Positions 1 through 7,469 of a stretch of 64,000 bases of DNA are shown one piece after another. Each line of letters begins with the position of its first letter. Position 1 is the stretch's first letter. The notes under the pieces are model-generated. The model ran no database searches. It was given only the letters and a program-made list of their open reading frames with translations, and was not told the origin of the DNA. The stretch lies in the NCBI GenBank assembly GCA_965242975.1, contig CBDETS010000007.1:4464001-4528000 (forward strand). The letters run 5' to 3'. Both the position numbers and the translations under genes were made by a program. This DNA comes from JAPPHA01 sp965242975 (GTDB lineage Bacteria; Pseudomonadota; Alphaproteobacteria; Rhodobacterales; Rhodobacteraceae).

Positions 1-461
1 CCTGAAATGGAAATCGTCACCGACCGGCCAACACCAGGTGTTTGCGATGACGAGATGCCGGACGCGTTTCGGACGCCTGCGCGTACAGTCCAGACCGACT
101 GGTCCGCCCAGTCGTTCATGAAAAGCATAATGTCGCGAAGCTCGAGGTGATCGAGCAGGGCTGCGAACCGGCGGGCGTGGCCTTTCGGAAAATGATCTTC
201 CTGCCGTCCACTGCGCGACGACAGGCCGAAACCGATGTGGTCCGGCGCGACACATCGAAATTTCGAGCGAAGTTACCGGATCGCGTGACGGAATTCGAAC
301 GACCAGGTCGGATTGGTGTGCACGAACACGATCGGATCGCCTTCGCCCACGTCGACGAAGTGCATCCTGTGCCCCGATTTGGTGGCGAAGAACCTGCTAT
401 CGAAGGGATACATGTCGTCGGAAACCCAGCCCGGACGAACGGTCGACGCAATCCGGTTCAT
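1..461 (-). pseudogene. haloalkane dehalogenase-like alpha/beta hydrolase, broken and cut by window edge
   Basis: Would hydrolyse a carbon-halogen or similar bond in the cytoplasm. Reading leftwards from an ATG that overlaps the SRPBCC stop (ATGA), the frame gives MYPFDSRFF and HFVDVGEGDP, then HTNPTWSFEFRHAIR, the oxyanion-hole region of haloalkane dehalogenases. An in-frame TAA follows directly (around 267-269). The same frame continues as LRSKFRCVAPDHIGFGLSSR and LLDHLELRDIMLFMNDW, then shifts by one base. The other frame gives GGPVGLDCTRRRPKRVRHLV and ANTWCWPVG, so the nucleophile elbow is N-D-W-G-G-P as in this family. One missing G in the G run explains the shift. Two independent lesions argue for a true pseudogene. 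The C-terminal half lies outside the window. Third gene of the ArsR-SRPBCC unit. Confidence 0.8.
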
Positions 462-919
462 CCTGCCCACAACGCTTCCAGTTTCGCGAGGCAACTGCTC
501 CAGCTTCGCTCAAGCTCGTCGCGCGCCTCGTCTTCCGCAAACCGGGAATGCGTCAGGGTCAGGTGTGTCTGGCCCGACCCCACCCGGCCGAACTCGACCG
601 TGACCAGCGTCTCGACGTCGCTCTCCTCCCAGCGCCACGTGTGAACCAGACGGCGTTTGGGTACGACTTCCCTGTAAAGGCCACGGGTGAGCCATCTCCG
701 TCCGTCCGCGCCCTGCATTTCGACCAGGAACGCTCCTCCGACCGTTACCTCGGCGACAGCGCGCACGACTCTGGCGTTGCCGGACGCCAGCCAGCGACGC
801 AACATCTCCGGTTCGGTCCATGCGGCATAAACCGCCTCGACCGGCGTCTCGATCACGCGCTCCAACGCCAGGTAATCATCCCGTCCCGGAGACCCATCCC
901 CCGGTCTGATCCCGGTCAT
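458..919 (-). CDS. SRPBCC / AHSA1 (Aha1-like) domain protein
   Basis: A 153-residue START-fold protein of the AHSA1 type, with a hydrophobic cavity for a small ligand; the ligand is unknown. The N-terminal ALERVIETPVEAVYAAWTEP and the following LRRWLAS are the usual helix-grip entry (VFDAWTDPELLARWW in the family), and WRWEES...TLVTVEFG forms the later strands, with a C-terminal helix around LERSWSSCLAKLEAL. The length is typical. It overlaps the ArsR gene by ATGA and the downstream hydrolase remnant by ATGA, so all three are translationally coupled. ArsR plus SRPBCC is a very common bacterial pair in which the regulator controls the SRPBCC gene. The pair is intact although the third gene is broken. 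Confidence 0.88.
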   Translation of the reverse strand: MTGIRPGDGSPGRDDYLALERVIETPVEAVYAAWTEPEMLRRWLASGNARVVRAVAEVTVGGAFLVEMQGADGRRWLTRGLYREVVPKRRLVHTWRWEESDVETLVTVEFGRVGSGQTHLTLTHSRFAEDEARDELERSWSSCLAKLEALWAG

Positions 920-1260
920 CGCCTTGTGTCCGGCCCGTCGTTACGAGTGTTCCCGACGAACGCCTCAAGCGCGTCCAGGTGGTCCGTCCAGAAGCTTTGG
1001 TGGAGCTCAAGCCAGGCGCGGGCGTCGGTGAGTGCGGCCGGATTGATCCGGCACACCCGTTCCCGTCCCCGCGCTTCGCGCGTCACGATGCCGGCGCGCT
1101 CGAGTACGCCGAGGTGTTTTGACACCGCGGCGAAGGACAGGGGAAAAGGCCGGGAGAGGTGCCCGACGGTCGCCTCCCCTTCAGCCAGGCGATTGAGGAT
1201 GGCCCGGCGGGTGGGGTTGCCGAGCGCATGAAAGACCCGATTCAGATCATGCTCAACCAT
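916..1260 (-). CDS. ArsR/SmtB-family winged-helix repressor
   Basis: A 114-residue DNA-binding repressor. FHALGNPTRRAILNRLAEGE is the canonical start of the ArsR winged helix, followed by the recognition helix FAAVSKHLGVLERAGIVTREARGRERVCRI. There is no metal-binding CxC motif at the alpha-3 position, so it is the SRPBCC-associated, non-metal type. The C-terminal WLELHQSFWTDHLDALEAFV helix is typical of regulators paired with AHSA1 proteins. It is the first gene of the unit and overlaps the SRPBCC gene by four bases. By analogy it probably represses its own operon; the operator would lie just upstream of 1260, but I could not single out a palindrome there. Confidence 0.9.
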   Translation of the reverse strand: MVEHDLNRVFHALGNPTRRAILNRLAEGEATVGHLSRPFPLSFAAVSKHLGVLERAGIVTREARGRERVCRINPAALTDARAWLELHQSFWTDHLDALEAFVGNTRNDGPDTRR

Positions 1261-1790
1261 GCAGTTGAATATGCCGACCTCCGATCAATGTTCAATCCTT
1301 CGGTAAAATTTCTCTTGGTGTTCGAACCGGCAACAGGCGTTGCGTGTCCCGGTATCCCGGTATGGCCCGGCAGCCCGGTCTTGCCGGTATGCCTGCATCG
1401 AGTCACTGCCGAACCCTGCGGCCGTCGGTTCGGGAGTGGATTTCCCATGGCCGGACTGCACATTTTTTTAGTGCGTTGTAAATACGCCATTATTTCTCTG
1501 ACCGTTCAGTTCTGATCTCCGATTTCACCGGTTTTCGCAAAAAAACTGGACGAGCCACGGTTTCCCACATCACGGTGTTTTCCGCCGAATTCCTGGCCCC
1601 GGGCGGCAGGTATGGTCGAGTGCCCCCGCCAAAGAAAAAAAGCTCCGAAATCGGGGCAAGAAGGAGCACTCCGATGCAGAACCTACAGGCTGAATCTCCC
1701 CTGCCAACACCGCTCTCGCCGATACCGATGCCGTCATGGAGGCGGCAGGTGACCGCCTGAGGCAGGCAAACGGTGCAAGCGTAAACGGAT
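1261..1790. other. 530-bp stretch without a recognisable gene
   Basis: Lies upstream of the ArsR gene and downstream of the RES toxin remnant. Both strands have only short frames of arginine/proline-rich shadow type. It contains a CCGGTAT/GCCCGG-rich patch around 1350-1400 and an A-run near 1540, and presumably holds the ArsR promoter. Nothing else is supported. Confidence 0.5.
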
Positions 1791-2426
1791 TTAGCGGACG
1801 CTGAAGTTCCATGGTCGGAGAGCGGATGCCAGCAGAGGTTGAGTGAGCGGCATCGGTGGCACGGCCGTCAGCTTGTGGCACGCTCGATCATATATTGCGA
1901 TGCAAGCTCGCTCCGTTAGTCGGCTGTGGTGAAGGAACCCGTTTACAGTCGGCAATTCACCGTGGACAAACTCGGAGAAGTACTGGCCATCTGTGTGCAT
2001 GGAATTACGAATGACATCGGTAGGAACCCCGCAACGAACGGCATTTCCTTGCGAAAGGTCGAGCAGCGTCACTGCTTGAGCGTTTGATGTCGATATGTTT
2101 ACAGCGTCGTGGCCAAGGTAGTCTGGCGGTAACAGGAGTCGCGAAGGATTGAGATCGAATTGGTCCCGAATAATACTTTCGTACGCAGCCGTGGCGAGGT
2201 CGATCGCGAGGTAGACGACTCCAAACAAGCCATTGAGGCCTTGGTTTGGTTTTTAGGGGCTGAAACGGCTGGGCCCGCCGCTGAAACCAAGGGGGCTGCG
2301 AGAATAGATGCGCCGCATGACGTGCACATAATTGAGCACCGGCCGCGTTGTTTGGAGTCCGTGGAATAGCTGGACAACTTGCTTGCGGCGCGCCGGCGAA
2401 AGTGTCGGGAGTGAAGACGCACTCAA
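1791..2426 (-). pseudogene. RES-domain toxin with in-frame stop
   Basis: RES toxins degrade NAD+ in the cytoplasm and are neutralised by a ParS/MbcA-like antitoxin encoded just upstream. The frame starts at a TTG overlapping the antitoxin stop (TTGA) and reads ARRKQVVQLFHGLQTTRPVL, then MRRIYSRSPLGFSGGPSRFSP, then TAA at 2253-2255, then FGVVYLAIDLATAAYESIIR, PPDYLGHDAVNIST and FHHSRLTERACIAIYDRA. The R (PSRF), E (AYES) and S (HHS) residues that name the family can be placed. About 211 codons in all, the usual size, interrupted only by one ochre codon about 57 codons from the start. A shorter product from the internal TTG at 2228 would lack the first catalytic segment. The matching antitoxin is also destroyed. 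Confidence 0.82.
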
Positions 2427-2773
2427 ATGTGGTCACCGTAATCGAGGCTCTGCTTCGCCAGGGCAAGTTCTTCCACGATCGAAGAGACAGGCCTGTCAGT
2501 TGACGTGGAACGCAGACGATCGATAGGCCGAGGGGCGACGTCGCCAGGATAGATCGTGGATGCCAGAAAAGCCCATGCAGCCCTGTGGTCGACCAATGTA
2601 CCGCCTTCCTCGGAATGACTCTCGAAGAGGGAAAGCACGTCTGCTATGCCATCGAGCACGTCGCCGTTCCTGAATTGATCCTTCGGAATTCGAAATGCGT
2701 TCGTGAAGATCCGAAATCCTATCAGTTCGTTATTGTTTATCCGGCGTGTAATCGTGGACTTGTCGACGCCTAG
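2423..2773 (-). pseudogene. ParS/MbcA-like antitoxin, 3' part (split by insertion)
   Basis: C-terminal half of the antitoxin for the adjacent RES toxin. Right after the element's left end and its CTAG repeat, the frame reads GVDKSTITRRINNNELIGFR, a helix-turn-helix, then IFTNAFRIPKDQF. The typical end domain follows: HRAAWAFLASTIYPGDVAP and RPIDRLRSTS, equivalent to the AW-FL--P-P-LGG--P-D-L pattern of RES-associated antitoxins. It ends in TGA overlapping the toxin's TTG start. It lacks its own start because the coding sequence continues on the far side of the insertion at 4177. Joining the two parts over one CTAG restores an uninterrupted frame of about 279 residues. Confidence 0.85.
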
Positions 2774-2798
2774 GGACTGTCACGAAACGACCGATCCG
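2774..2798. repeat. left terminal inverted repeat
   Basis: Begins GGACTGTCACGAAACGA and matches the inverted right end with one gap and a few G/A or C/T changes (about 19 of 23 aligned positions by eye). Confidence 0.8.
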
Positions 2799-2988
2799 TT
2801 TGTTCGATGTTTCGAGAGCCTCTGTCCTGTCTTCGGGCGACGTCCGCTTGCCCGTGCTTCGTTCGCCGTTTCAGTGAAGACATGGCGGACGCGGGAAAGG
2901 GCGATGGCACATTCGCCGGATTTAAGGTAATGACCGCGCCCGGACCGTGACCGGAGCCAGGACCCATTCCCCCAACAGGAGACCCAGC

Positions 2989-3975
2989 ATGGCCTTGCCC
3001 CGTGCCCGGCACGACGCCCTCTTCCGCCTGCTCGTCTCCGATCCCGGCCGCGCCGTTCAATTGCTGCGCGACTTTCTTCCTCCCGACGTGGTCGCCCGCC
3101 TCGATCCGGACCGCCCTCCGGTGCATGTCGAGGGTACGATGATCGACGGCGAGGGCAGCAAGACGCAATCCGATGCCCTTTTCCGGCTCCACCTCGGGGA
3201 CGGCAGCGAGGTGATTGCGTACGCATTGCTCGAGCATAAAAGCCAGGTCGATCACCGCACGCCCCTCCAGCTCATCCGGTACGTGCTGAAGATCTGGGGC
3301 AAGGAGCTGGTCAGCGGCGCGTTCCCGGACGGCGGCCTGCCCCCTGTCATCGCGATGGTGTTTTATCACGGACGGGAACCGTGGACGGTACCCTGTTCGG
3401 TCCAGGACATGATCCATGCGCCCGAGGGTCTGGAACACCTCGCGCGGTCCTTCGGCCACTACGTGGTTCACGATCTCGGCCGGATCGCGCCACGGGAGCT
3501 GTCGCAGAGCGCCGAGGTGCGCGCGGCACTGCTGGCGCTGGCCCGCGCGTTCCAGGAGAGCGTCAGCGACACCGAGGACGACCTGCTTGTGGCCGCGGTT
3601 GCAGAGGCGGAGTTCGGGCGCTACATTTTGGCCTACATCATCGAACAGGTCAGCCTGCCGCCCGAGCGCATCGAAGCTGCGTTGAGGAGGACGGGGACGG
3701 CCCCGGAAACGGTGGAGGAAATCATGGGAACCGCCGCACAGATCTGGATGGAACAGGGCATCGCCGAGGGCAAGGCTGCTGGCATCGTCGAGGGCAAGGC
3801 CGTCGGGAAGGCCGACACGTTTCTGCGTCTGGCGCGATTGAAGTTCGGCGACCTGCCTGCGGAGCAAGCCGAACGGGTCCGTGGTGCTTCGCCCGAACAG
3901 CTCGATGCCTGGCTCGATGCCCTGATTACCGCGGAGGGCATCGACGCCGTGTTCAGGGAGCGCGCCAGGCATTGA
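2989..3975 (+). CDS. Rpn/YhgA-family PD-(D/E)XK nuclease (transposase-like)
   Basis: Rpn proteins are recombination-promoting DNA endonucleases, often annotated as 'putative transposase, YhgA-like'. The 328-residue product starts MALPRARHDALFRLLVSDPG at an ATG with AGGAG seven bases upstream; a GTG 42 bases earlier is less likely. The nuclease core is visible: SDALFRLHLGDGSEVIAYAL followed by LLEHKS, supplying the D...ExK catalytic triad, then RTPLQLIRYVLKIW. The tail has the characteristic repetitive EQGIAEGKAAGIVEGKAVGK linker and a C-terminal helical region (EQLDAWLDALITAEGIDAVF). It is the sole gene of the inverted-repeat element and reads opposite to the interrupted antitoxin. Intact, so possibly active. 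Whether it moves the element or is cargo cannot be told from sequence. Confidence 0.88.
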   Translation: MALPRARHDALFRLLVSDPGRAVQLLRDFLPPDVVARLDPDRPPVHVEGTMIDGEGSKTQSDALFRLHLGDGSEVIAYALLEHKSQVDHRTPLQLIRYVLKIWGKELVSGAFPDGGLPPVIAMVFYHGREPWTVPCSVQDMIHAPEGLEHLARSFGHYVVHDLGRIAPRELSQSAEVRAALLALARAFQESVSDTEDDLLVAAVAEAEFGRYILAYIIEQVSLPPERIEAALRRTGTAPETVEEIMGTAAQIWMEQGIAEGKAAGIVEGKAVGKADTFLRLARLKFGDLPAEQAERVRGASPEQLDAWLDALITAEGIDAVFRERARH

Positions 3976-4150
3976 CCCGGCCGTCATCGGCCGTTCTGTC
4001 CCGGTTCTTCGGAAGCCGCATACGATCAAGGGAATTGCTCATCCTGACGTGGGGCCGGGCTCGAAACCAGCACCGGATCCTGCCCGTATGTCCAGTGACG
4101 CATGTGTATCGAACACAATCGCCGACCCGAACGCTCTCCTGAAGACAAAT

Positions 4151-4176
4151 CGTGTCGATTGTTTTGTGACGAGCCC
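4151..4176. repeat. right terminal inverted repeat
   Basis: Read inwards on the minus strand it begins GGGCTCGTCACAAAACAA. It pairs with the left end and abuts the second CTAG copy. Confidence 0.8.
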
Positions 4177-4669
4177 CTAGCAGTTTTGCAGTTTTCAAGG
4201 CCGTGAAGTAGACATCGTCATGCGGGACATCAAAGTCTTTTTCTCGTGGCGAGGTCCCCCGCGTGGATCCGGCAGCCAGTGTGGCGAGGTCTTCGCCCTC
4301 GAGGACCGGTTCCGTGGTGACGTCGATGGACAAGAAGTCGTCAGAGGGGTCGAAAGACAAGCCAAGGAATACATCGACGTCGCGGGCACTTTGAGGACGT
4401 GACAGTTTCTCAAGGGTGTCCCTGAGCTTTTCGAATTCTGCGGCCAGATCCTCGGAGTCCCGAAGGAGGGCATTGGCTCTGGTATCGGTGTCGAGCGACC
4501 ACTCAAGGACGTTAGGAAGGTCGTCCTTCACTGTCTGGAACAGGCCGACATGTCCGATCAGTGGCGCGAGCAGCGGCGTCAGAATGAACCAGAATTTGAG
4601 CGTCGTCGGGATGGAAGGTGCTGCCAGGAATTGCTGGAGTTCCGCGTAGGCGCTACGGGGAATGGTCAC
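4177..4669 (-). pseudogene. ParS/MbcA-like antitoxin, 5' part (split by insertion)
   Basis: N-terminal 163 codons of the RES-associated antitoxin. It starts at a GTG (TIPRSAYAELQQFLAAP); an AGGAGG lies about 25 bases upstream, so a rarer upstream ATT start cannot be excluded. It has a hydrophobic FWFILTPLLAPLIGHVGLF segment that may be a membrane-associated or packed helix, a charged helix (LAAEFEKLRDTLEKLSR) and an acidic stretch (DPSDDFLSIDV). It ends at FTALKTAKLLG, the first helix of the HTH, where the element enters at CTAG. Past the junction the frame runs into element sequence, giving a nonsense tail. This N-terminal domain is longer than in the usual antitoxins of this group and I cannot assign it. 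Confidence 0.75.
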
Positions 4670-4715
4670 CTGATGGAGTTTCGGAATGGCTGCCTCCTGA
4701 TGACAGTCTCCATCG

Positions 4716-4750
4716 CATATTGGTGCAAATGATGCAGGTCATGCAAATGA
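4716..4750 (-). promoter_or_regulatory. candidate promoter/operator of the broken antitoxin-toxin operon
   Basis: Two copies of GCAAATGA lie 18 bp apart (4725-4732, 4743-4750) around TGCAGGTCATGCA. On the minus strand a TTGCAT and a CAATAT are spaced 18 bp and could be -35 and -10 boxes. Toxin-antitoxin operons are usually autorepressed through such repeats, but this is only suggestive. Confidence 0.35.
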
Positions 4751-5395
4751 AGCGCTCCCCTCCGGCAGCGAATCGGAGAGGCGCGCCGCATGGTTCGTTT
4801 TTGCGGTTTCGATACCCGGAAAACCGCGCCATGCAGGAATCGGTCCCGTCGGTTCTGCCGACACTGCAGTCGTGTTCCCGGTGTGGTATGAGAGCGGCGC
4901 CTTTCGTCGTTGAACCCTTTGCGCGACGGAGCGTTTCGTCGACCGGTTCGCAAGGAGAATGCGCCTCCGGGGTGACATCGCAGTTCCGCTTGACGCCCTC
5001 TGGCCCGAGGTGATTGCGCGTGCTGGAAAGAAGGGTGACAACAAGTGGCACGAATTGTTCCGCCGTCCATGGTGGTCCAGGCCACGGAGGGATGCGGCTC
5101 GATCAGCGCCCCATCCCTCCCCGGTAGTTTCCGGTACTGTCGCTCTGACTTGCCTTTTCCTTTCCGAGGTCTCCTGGATCAAGACGGCCGGAAATCCGGA
5201 TGAAACCGGCTGCGCATTGCATGGCACCCGGTGATCAATTCGTTCGATGCCATGACGACGGGCTTGTCGCGAATCGGGGCAATCGCTTGATCTCTGCGGG
5301 ATTCCCCGCAAGGTTGTTCACCTGATCCAGATGAGGCGCGTCGATGGCCGCCGGAGCAAGGCGAACTCCGCCTGGGTTTGCCGCAGCGGCCGGGT
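4751..5395. other. 645-bp stretch without a recognisable gene
   Basis: Several overlapping frames exist on both strands, but none shows a family motif and their compositions (Arg/Pro/Ser-rich) are those of shadow frames. I see no transposase, RNA or repeat signature. Confidence 0.5.
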
Positions 5396-5851
5396 TCAAT
5401 TCCCGGTATAGATGCCGACGCCGAAAACGTGGTCGTCATGGCGCACCACCCAGCTCGACTTGTTCTCGACTTTGCCGGTGGCAGGGTTCAGCCATCGGTA
5501 GTCCACCCACACCCCATCTTCGGTGGCGGTCTCCCACATTTCCTCACCGTGCCGCTTGCCGGTCTCGTCCACAAATGATGCGGCCGGCGTGCCCAGCAGG
5601 GACGGATCGGCGGCATGGGCGGCAAGGCGGGAGTCGGGGCCAGCCACGAAGATATAGAGGTCCCGGTCCAGGAATTCCGGCTCCGGATTGGCATTGAACT
5701 TGGCCAGCGCCGCCTCGGCCCCCATCTCGTCGTAATAGGCGATGGCGTGCGCCACCATGTCCTGAGCTTCCTCGGCGGTGCCCCGACGTTCGTCGGCGTC
5801 GGCGGACACCGCCAGGAACAAGGCCGTCACGATAGATGTCACCTGCTTCAT
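5396..5851 (-). CDS. exported single-Cache-type protein
   Basis: A 151-residue protein with an N-terminal signal peptide (MKQVTSIVTALFLAVSADADE). The rest is a Cache-like sensor fold: AHAIAYYDEMGAEAALAKFN, then LYIFVAGPDSRLAAHAADPS and LLGTPAASFVDETGKRHGEE, then DGVWVDYRWLNPATGKVENK and WVVRHDDHVFGVGIYTGN. The P-x-T/G-x-x-x-x-K-x-S-W-V and GxGIY ending are hallmarks of periplasmic single-Cache proteins seen near two-component systems and transporters. It starts at the ATG preceded by CAGGAG rather than ten codons earlier. There is no attached kinase or methyl-accepting domain, so it would act as a stand-alone periplasmic binding protein. Neighbours: Gfo/Idh oxidoreductase and TRAP genes on the same strand, 314 bp away, so probably separately transcribed. 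Confidence 0.8.
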   Translation of the reverse strand: MKQVTSIVTALFLAVSADADERRGTAEEAQDMVAHAIAYYDEMGAEAALAKFNANPEPEFLDRDLYIFVAGPDSRLAAHAADPSLLGTPAASFVDETGKRHGEEMWETATEDGVWVDYRWLNPATGKVENKSSWVVRHDDHVFGVGIYTGN

Positions 5852-6165
5852 GGGTATCTCCTGTATCTCAAAGACCAACACGGCTGGTGCCTTGCAGGGC
5901 TGAATGCGGTTCCGGAGAATAGCCGGATCGACCGGTGAAGGGGAGACCGTTTCGGCCGCATCCCCGTTGAGCGGTCTGACGTTGGCAGATATCGCGACGG
6001 GAACACCAGCATTGCCCCCACGGCCTTGAGGTCCACGCGAATTCGACCGGTATCAAAGGCGTTTTCACCCAACAAGAGCACGTTCAGTTCGTGTCGGGGC
6101 CGTCTCATTGCCGGCCGGGTATGAAATTTCAAGTGGAAATGCCCGTGCTGTTGCTGCATGTTGGC

Positions 6166-7335
6166 TTAAGCGGACCGAAGGTCCGAACTCTCGCTCTCGG
6201 GAAAGGATTCGGGCAGGGCTTCGGGGCGTTGGCATGTGCTTGCCACGTCGACGAACCGCACCTCTGCGGACGAGGTCAGCATTGCCTCCATCACTTCGGT
6301 GACGTGGAACGCCAGTGCGCCACTGGCGCGTGGCGTGCGCCCGGCACGTATGGCGTAAGCCATTTCCAAAAGGCCGACGCCGCGGGCGTCATAATTGAAC
6401 CCGTGCGTGTTCCTGGCCACCAGCCAATCCGCGGGGGCCCTGGGCCGGGGATGCATTGTCCAGCGCGACTCCGCGCGTGTGCGGTACCACACAGGGCCCT
6501 GGAACACGTTTGCGCCGCCGCACGGGTCCGGGTCAGGGATGCAGATCGTGCCCTCTTCGCCATAGATCTCGAGTCTCGGTGTTTCGCTTTCCCAGACGTC
6601 AAAGCTGACCATCATCTGACCGGCTGCGCCGTCCGCGAACTCGAAGATCGACAGGCAATGGGTATCGACCTCGACCGGCATCATCTGGCCGCTGCGCCGC
6701 CCGTTCTCGATCATCCGTTCCCGGAACGTGCGCCGCCCGATCCCGGCCACGCGGGAAATCGGGCCCAGGAGGAAGACCATGGCCGTCAGGTAATACGGAC
6801 CGAGGTCCAGGAGGGGCCCGCCTCCCTTTTGATAGTAGAAGTCCGGGTTCGGGTGATGCCGCTCCACTCCATGGGTCGGGACGAAGGCCGAGACTCCGGT
6901 GGGACTGCCGATCACCCCGCTGTCGAGCAGCGAGCGTACGGTCTGCCAACGCCCGCCGAGAAAGGTGTCGGGCGCGTTGCCGACCTCCAATCCCGTTTCT
7001 GCCGCCAGCGCCAGCACCCGCCGGCCATCCTCCAGATCGGTCACGAAAGGCTTTTCCGAGTAGACATGCTTGCCAGCCTCGAGCGCGGCCATCTCGATTC
7101 CGGCATGTGCCTCCGGGGTCGTCAGATTCAATACTGCGTCGATTTCCGGAGCGGCAATGATCTCCTCGGGAGGCAGGACCCTGCCGATCCCGTACTCGTC
7201 GGCCTTGGCGCGGCTTTCGTCCAGATCGAGGCTGCTGCAGGCAACGATGTCGATCTCGTCAAACGAGGCGCAGTTCTTGAGGTAGATACCGCTGATCCTC
7301 CCTGTCCCGATCAGGCCGACCCGCAATGGCTCCAT
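6166..7335 (-). CDS. Gfo/Idh/MocA-family oxidoreductase
   Basis: NAD(P)-dependent dehydrogenase of sugar-like substrates, cytoplasmic, 389 residues. The Rossmann start RVGLIGTGRISGIYLKN gives GxGxxxG, and HVYSEKPFVTDLEDG contains the family's EKP motif with the catalytic Lys. The C-terminal alpha/beta domain includes GGGPLLDLGPYYLTAMVFLL, whose D-x-G-x-H/Y-x-x-D region carries Tyr rather than His, and a substrate loop (PDPDPCGGANVFQG). Downstream of the TRAP permease gene with a 134-bp gap and same direction, so it probably acts on the imported compound. The substrate cannot be told from sequence. The start is well defined by GTG/ATG context and lack of an upstream alternative. Confidence 0.88.
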   Translation of the reverse strand: MEPLRVGLIGTGRISGIYLKNCASFDEIDIVACSSLDLDESRAKADEYGIGRVLPPEEIIAAPEIDAVLNLTTPEAHAGIEMAALEAGKHVYSEKPFVTDLEDGRRVLALAAETGLEVGNAPDTFLGGRWQTVRSLLDSGVIGSPTGVSAFVPTHGVERHHPNPDFYYQKGGGPLLDLGPYYLTAMVFLLGPISRVAGIGRRTFRERMIENGRRSGQMMPVEVDTHCLSIFEFADGAAGQMMVSFDVWESETPRLEIYGEEGTICIPDPDPCGGANVFQGPVWYRTRAESRWTMHPRPRAPADWLVARNTHGFNYDARGVGLLEMAYAIRAGRTPRASGALAFHVTEVMEAMLTSSAEVRFVDVASTCQRPEALPESFPESESSDLRSA

Positions 7336-7469
7336 TTCGTTTTCTCACCCGAAGATTTCTTTGAAAGCCGATGTTCCACCGGAAACCGTCTCCGGAGTTC
7401 CGGTTGCCAGCCCGGGGAAGCTACCCCGGTCCGCGCCGTTGCGTGTATGGAAGGGAGGCGGGCATTCGA

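Larger units (their letters stand above)
2774..4176 (+). mobile_element. IS5-like inverted-repeat element carrying an Rpn nuclease gene, CTAG target duplication
   Basis: A 1403-bp element flanked by CTAG direct repeats (2770-2773 and 4177-4180). Its ends are imperfect inverted repeats: GGACTGTCACGAAACGA on the left and GGGCTCGTCACAAAACAA on the right, read inwards. Removing the element with one CTAG fuses two halves of the antitoxin gene exactly in frame, which proves insertion. CTAG targets and G-rich GTCACGAAA ends recall IS5-family (IS427-like) elements; that assignment is from memory. No DDE transposase was found inside: the only credible gene is an Rpn/YhgA-type PD-(D/E)XK protein. The element is therefore either non-autonomous with cargo or mobilised in trans. 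Confidence 0.85.

Noticed and set aside
2770..4029. 419-codon minus frame across the Rpn element
   Set aside because: Antisense of the Rpn gene, Arg/Gly/His-rich, and it spans the element's left end; no family match.
4751..5395. Several 100-190-codon overlapping frames
   Set aside because: All are compositionally typical shadow frames in GC-rich DNA; none gave a recognisable motif or a ribosome-binding site with a consistent start.
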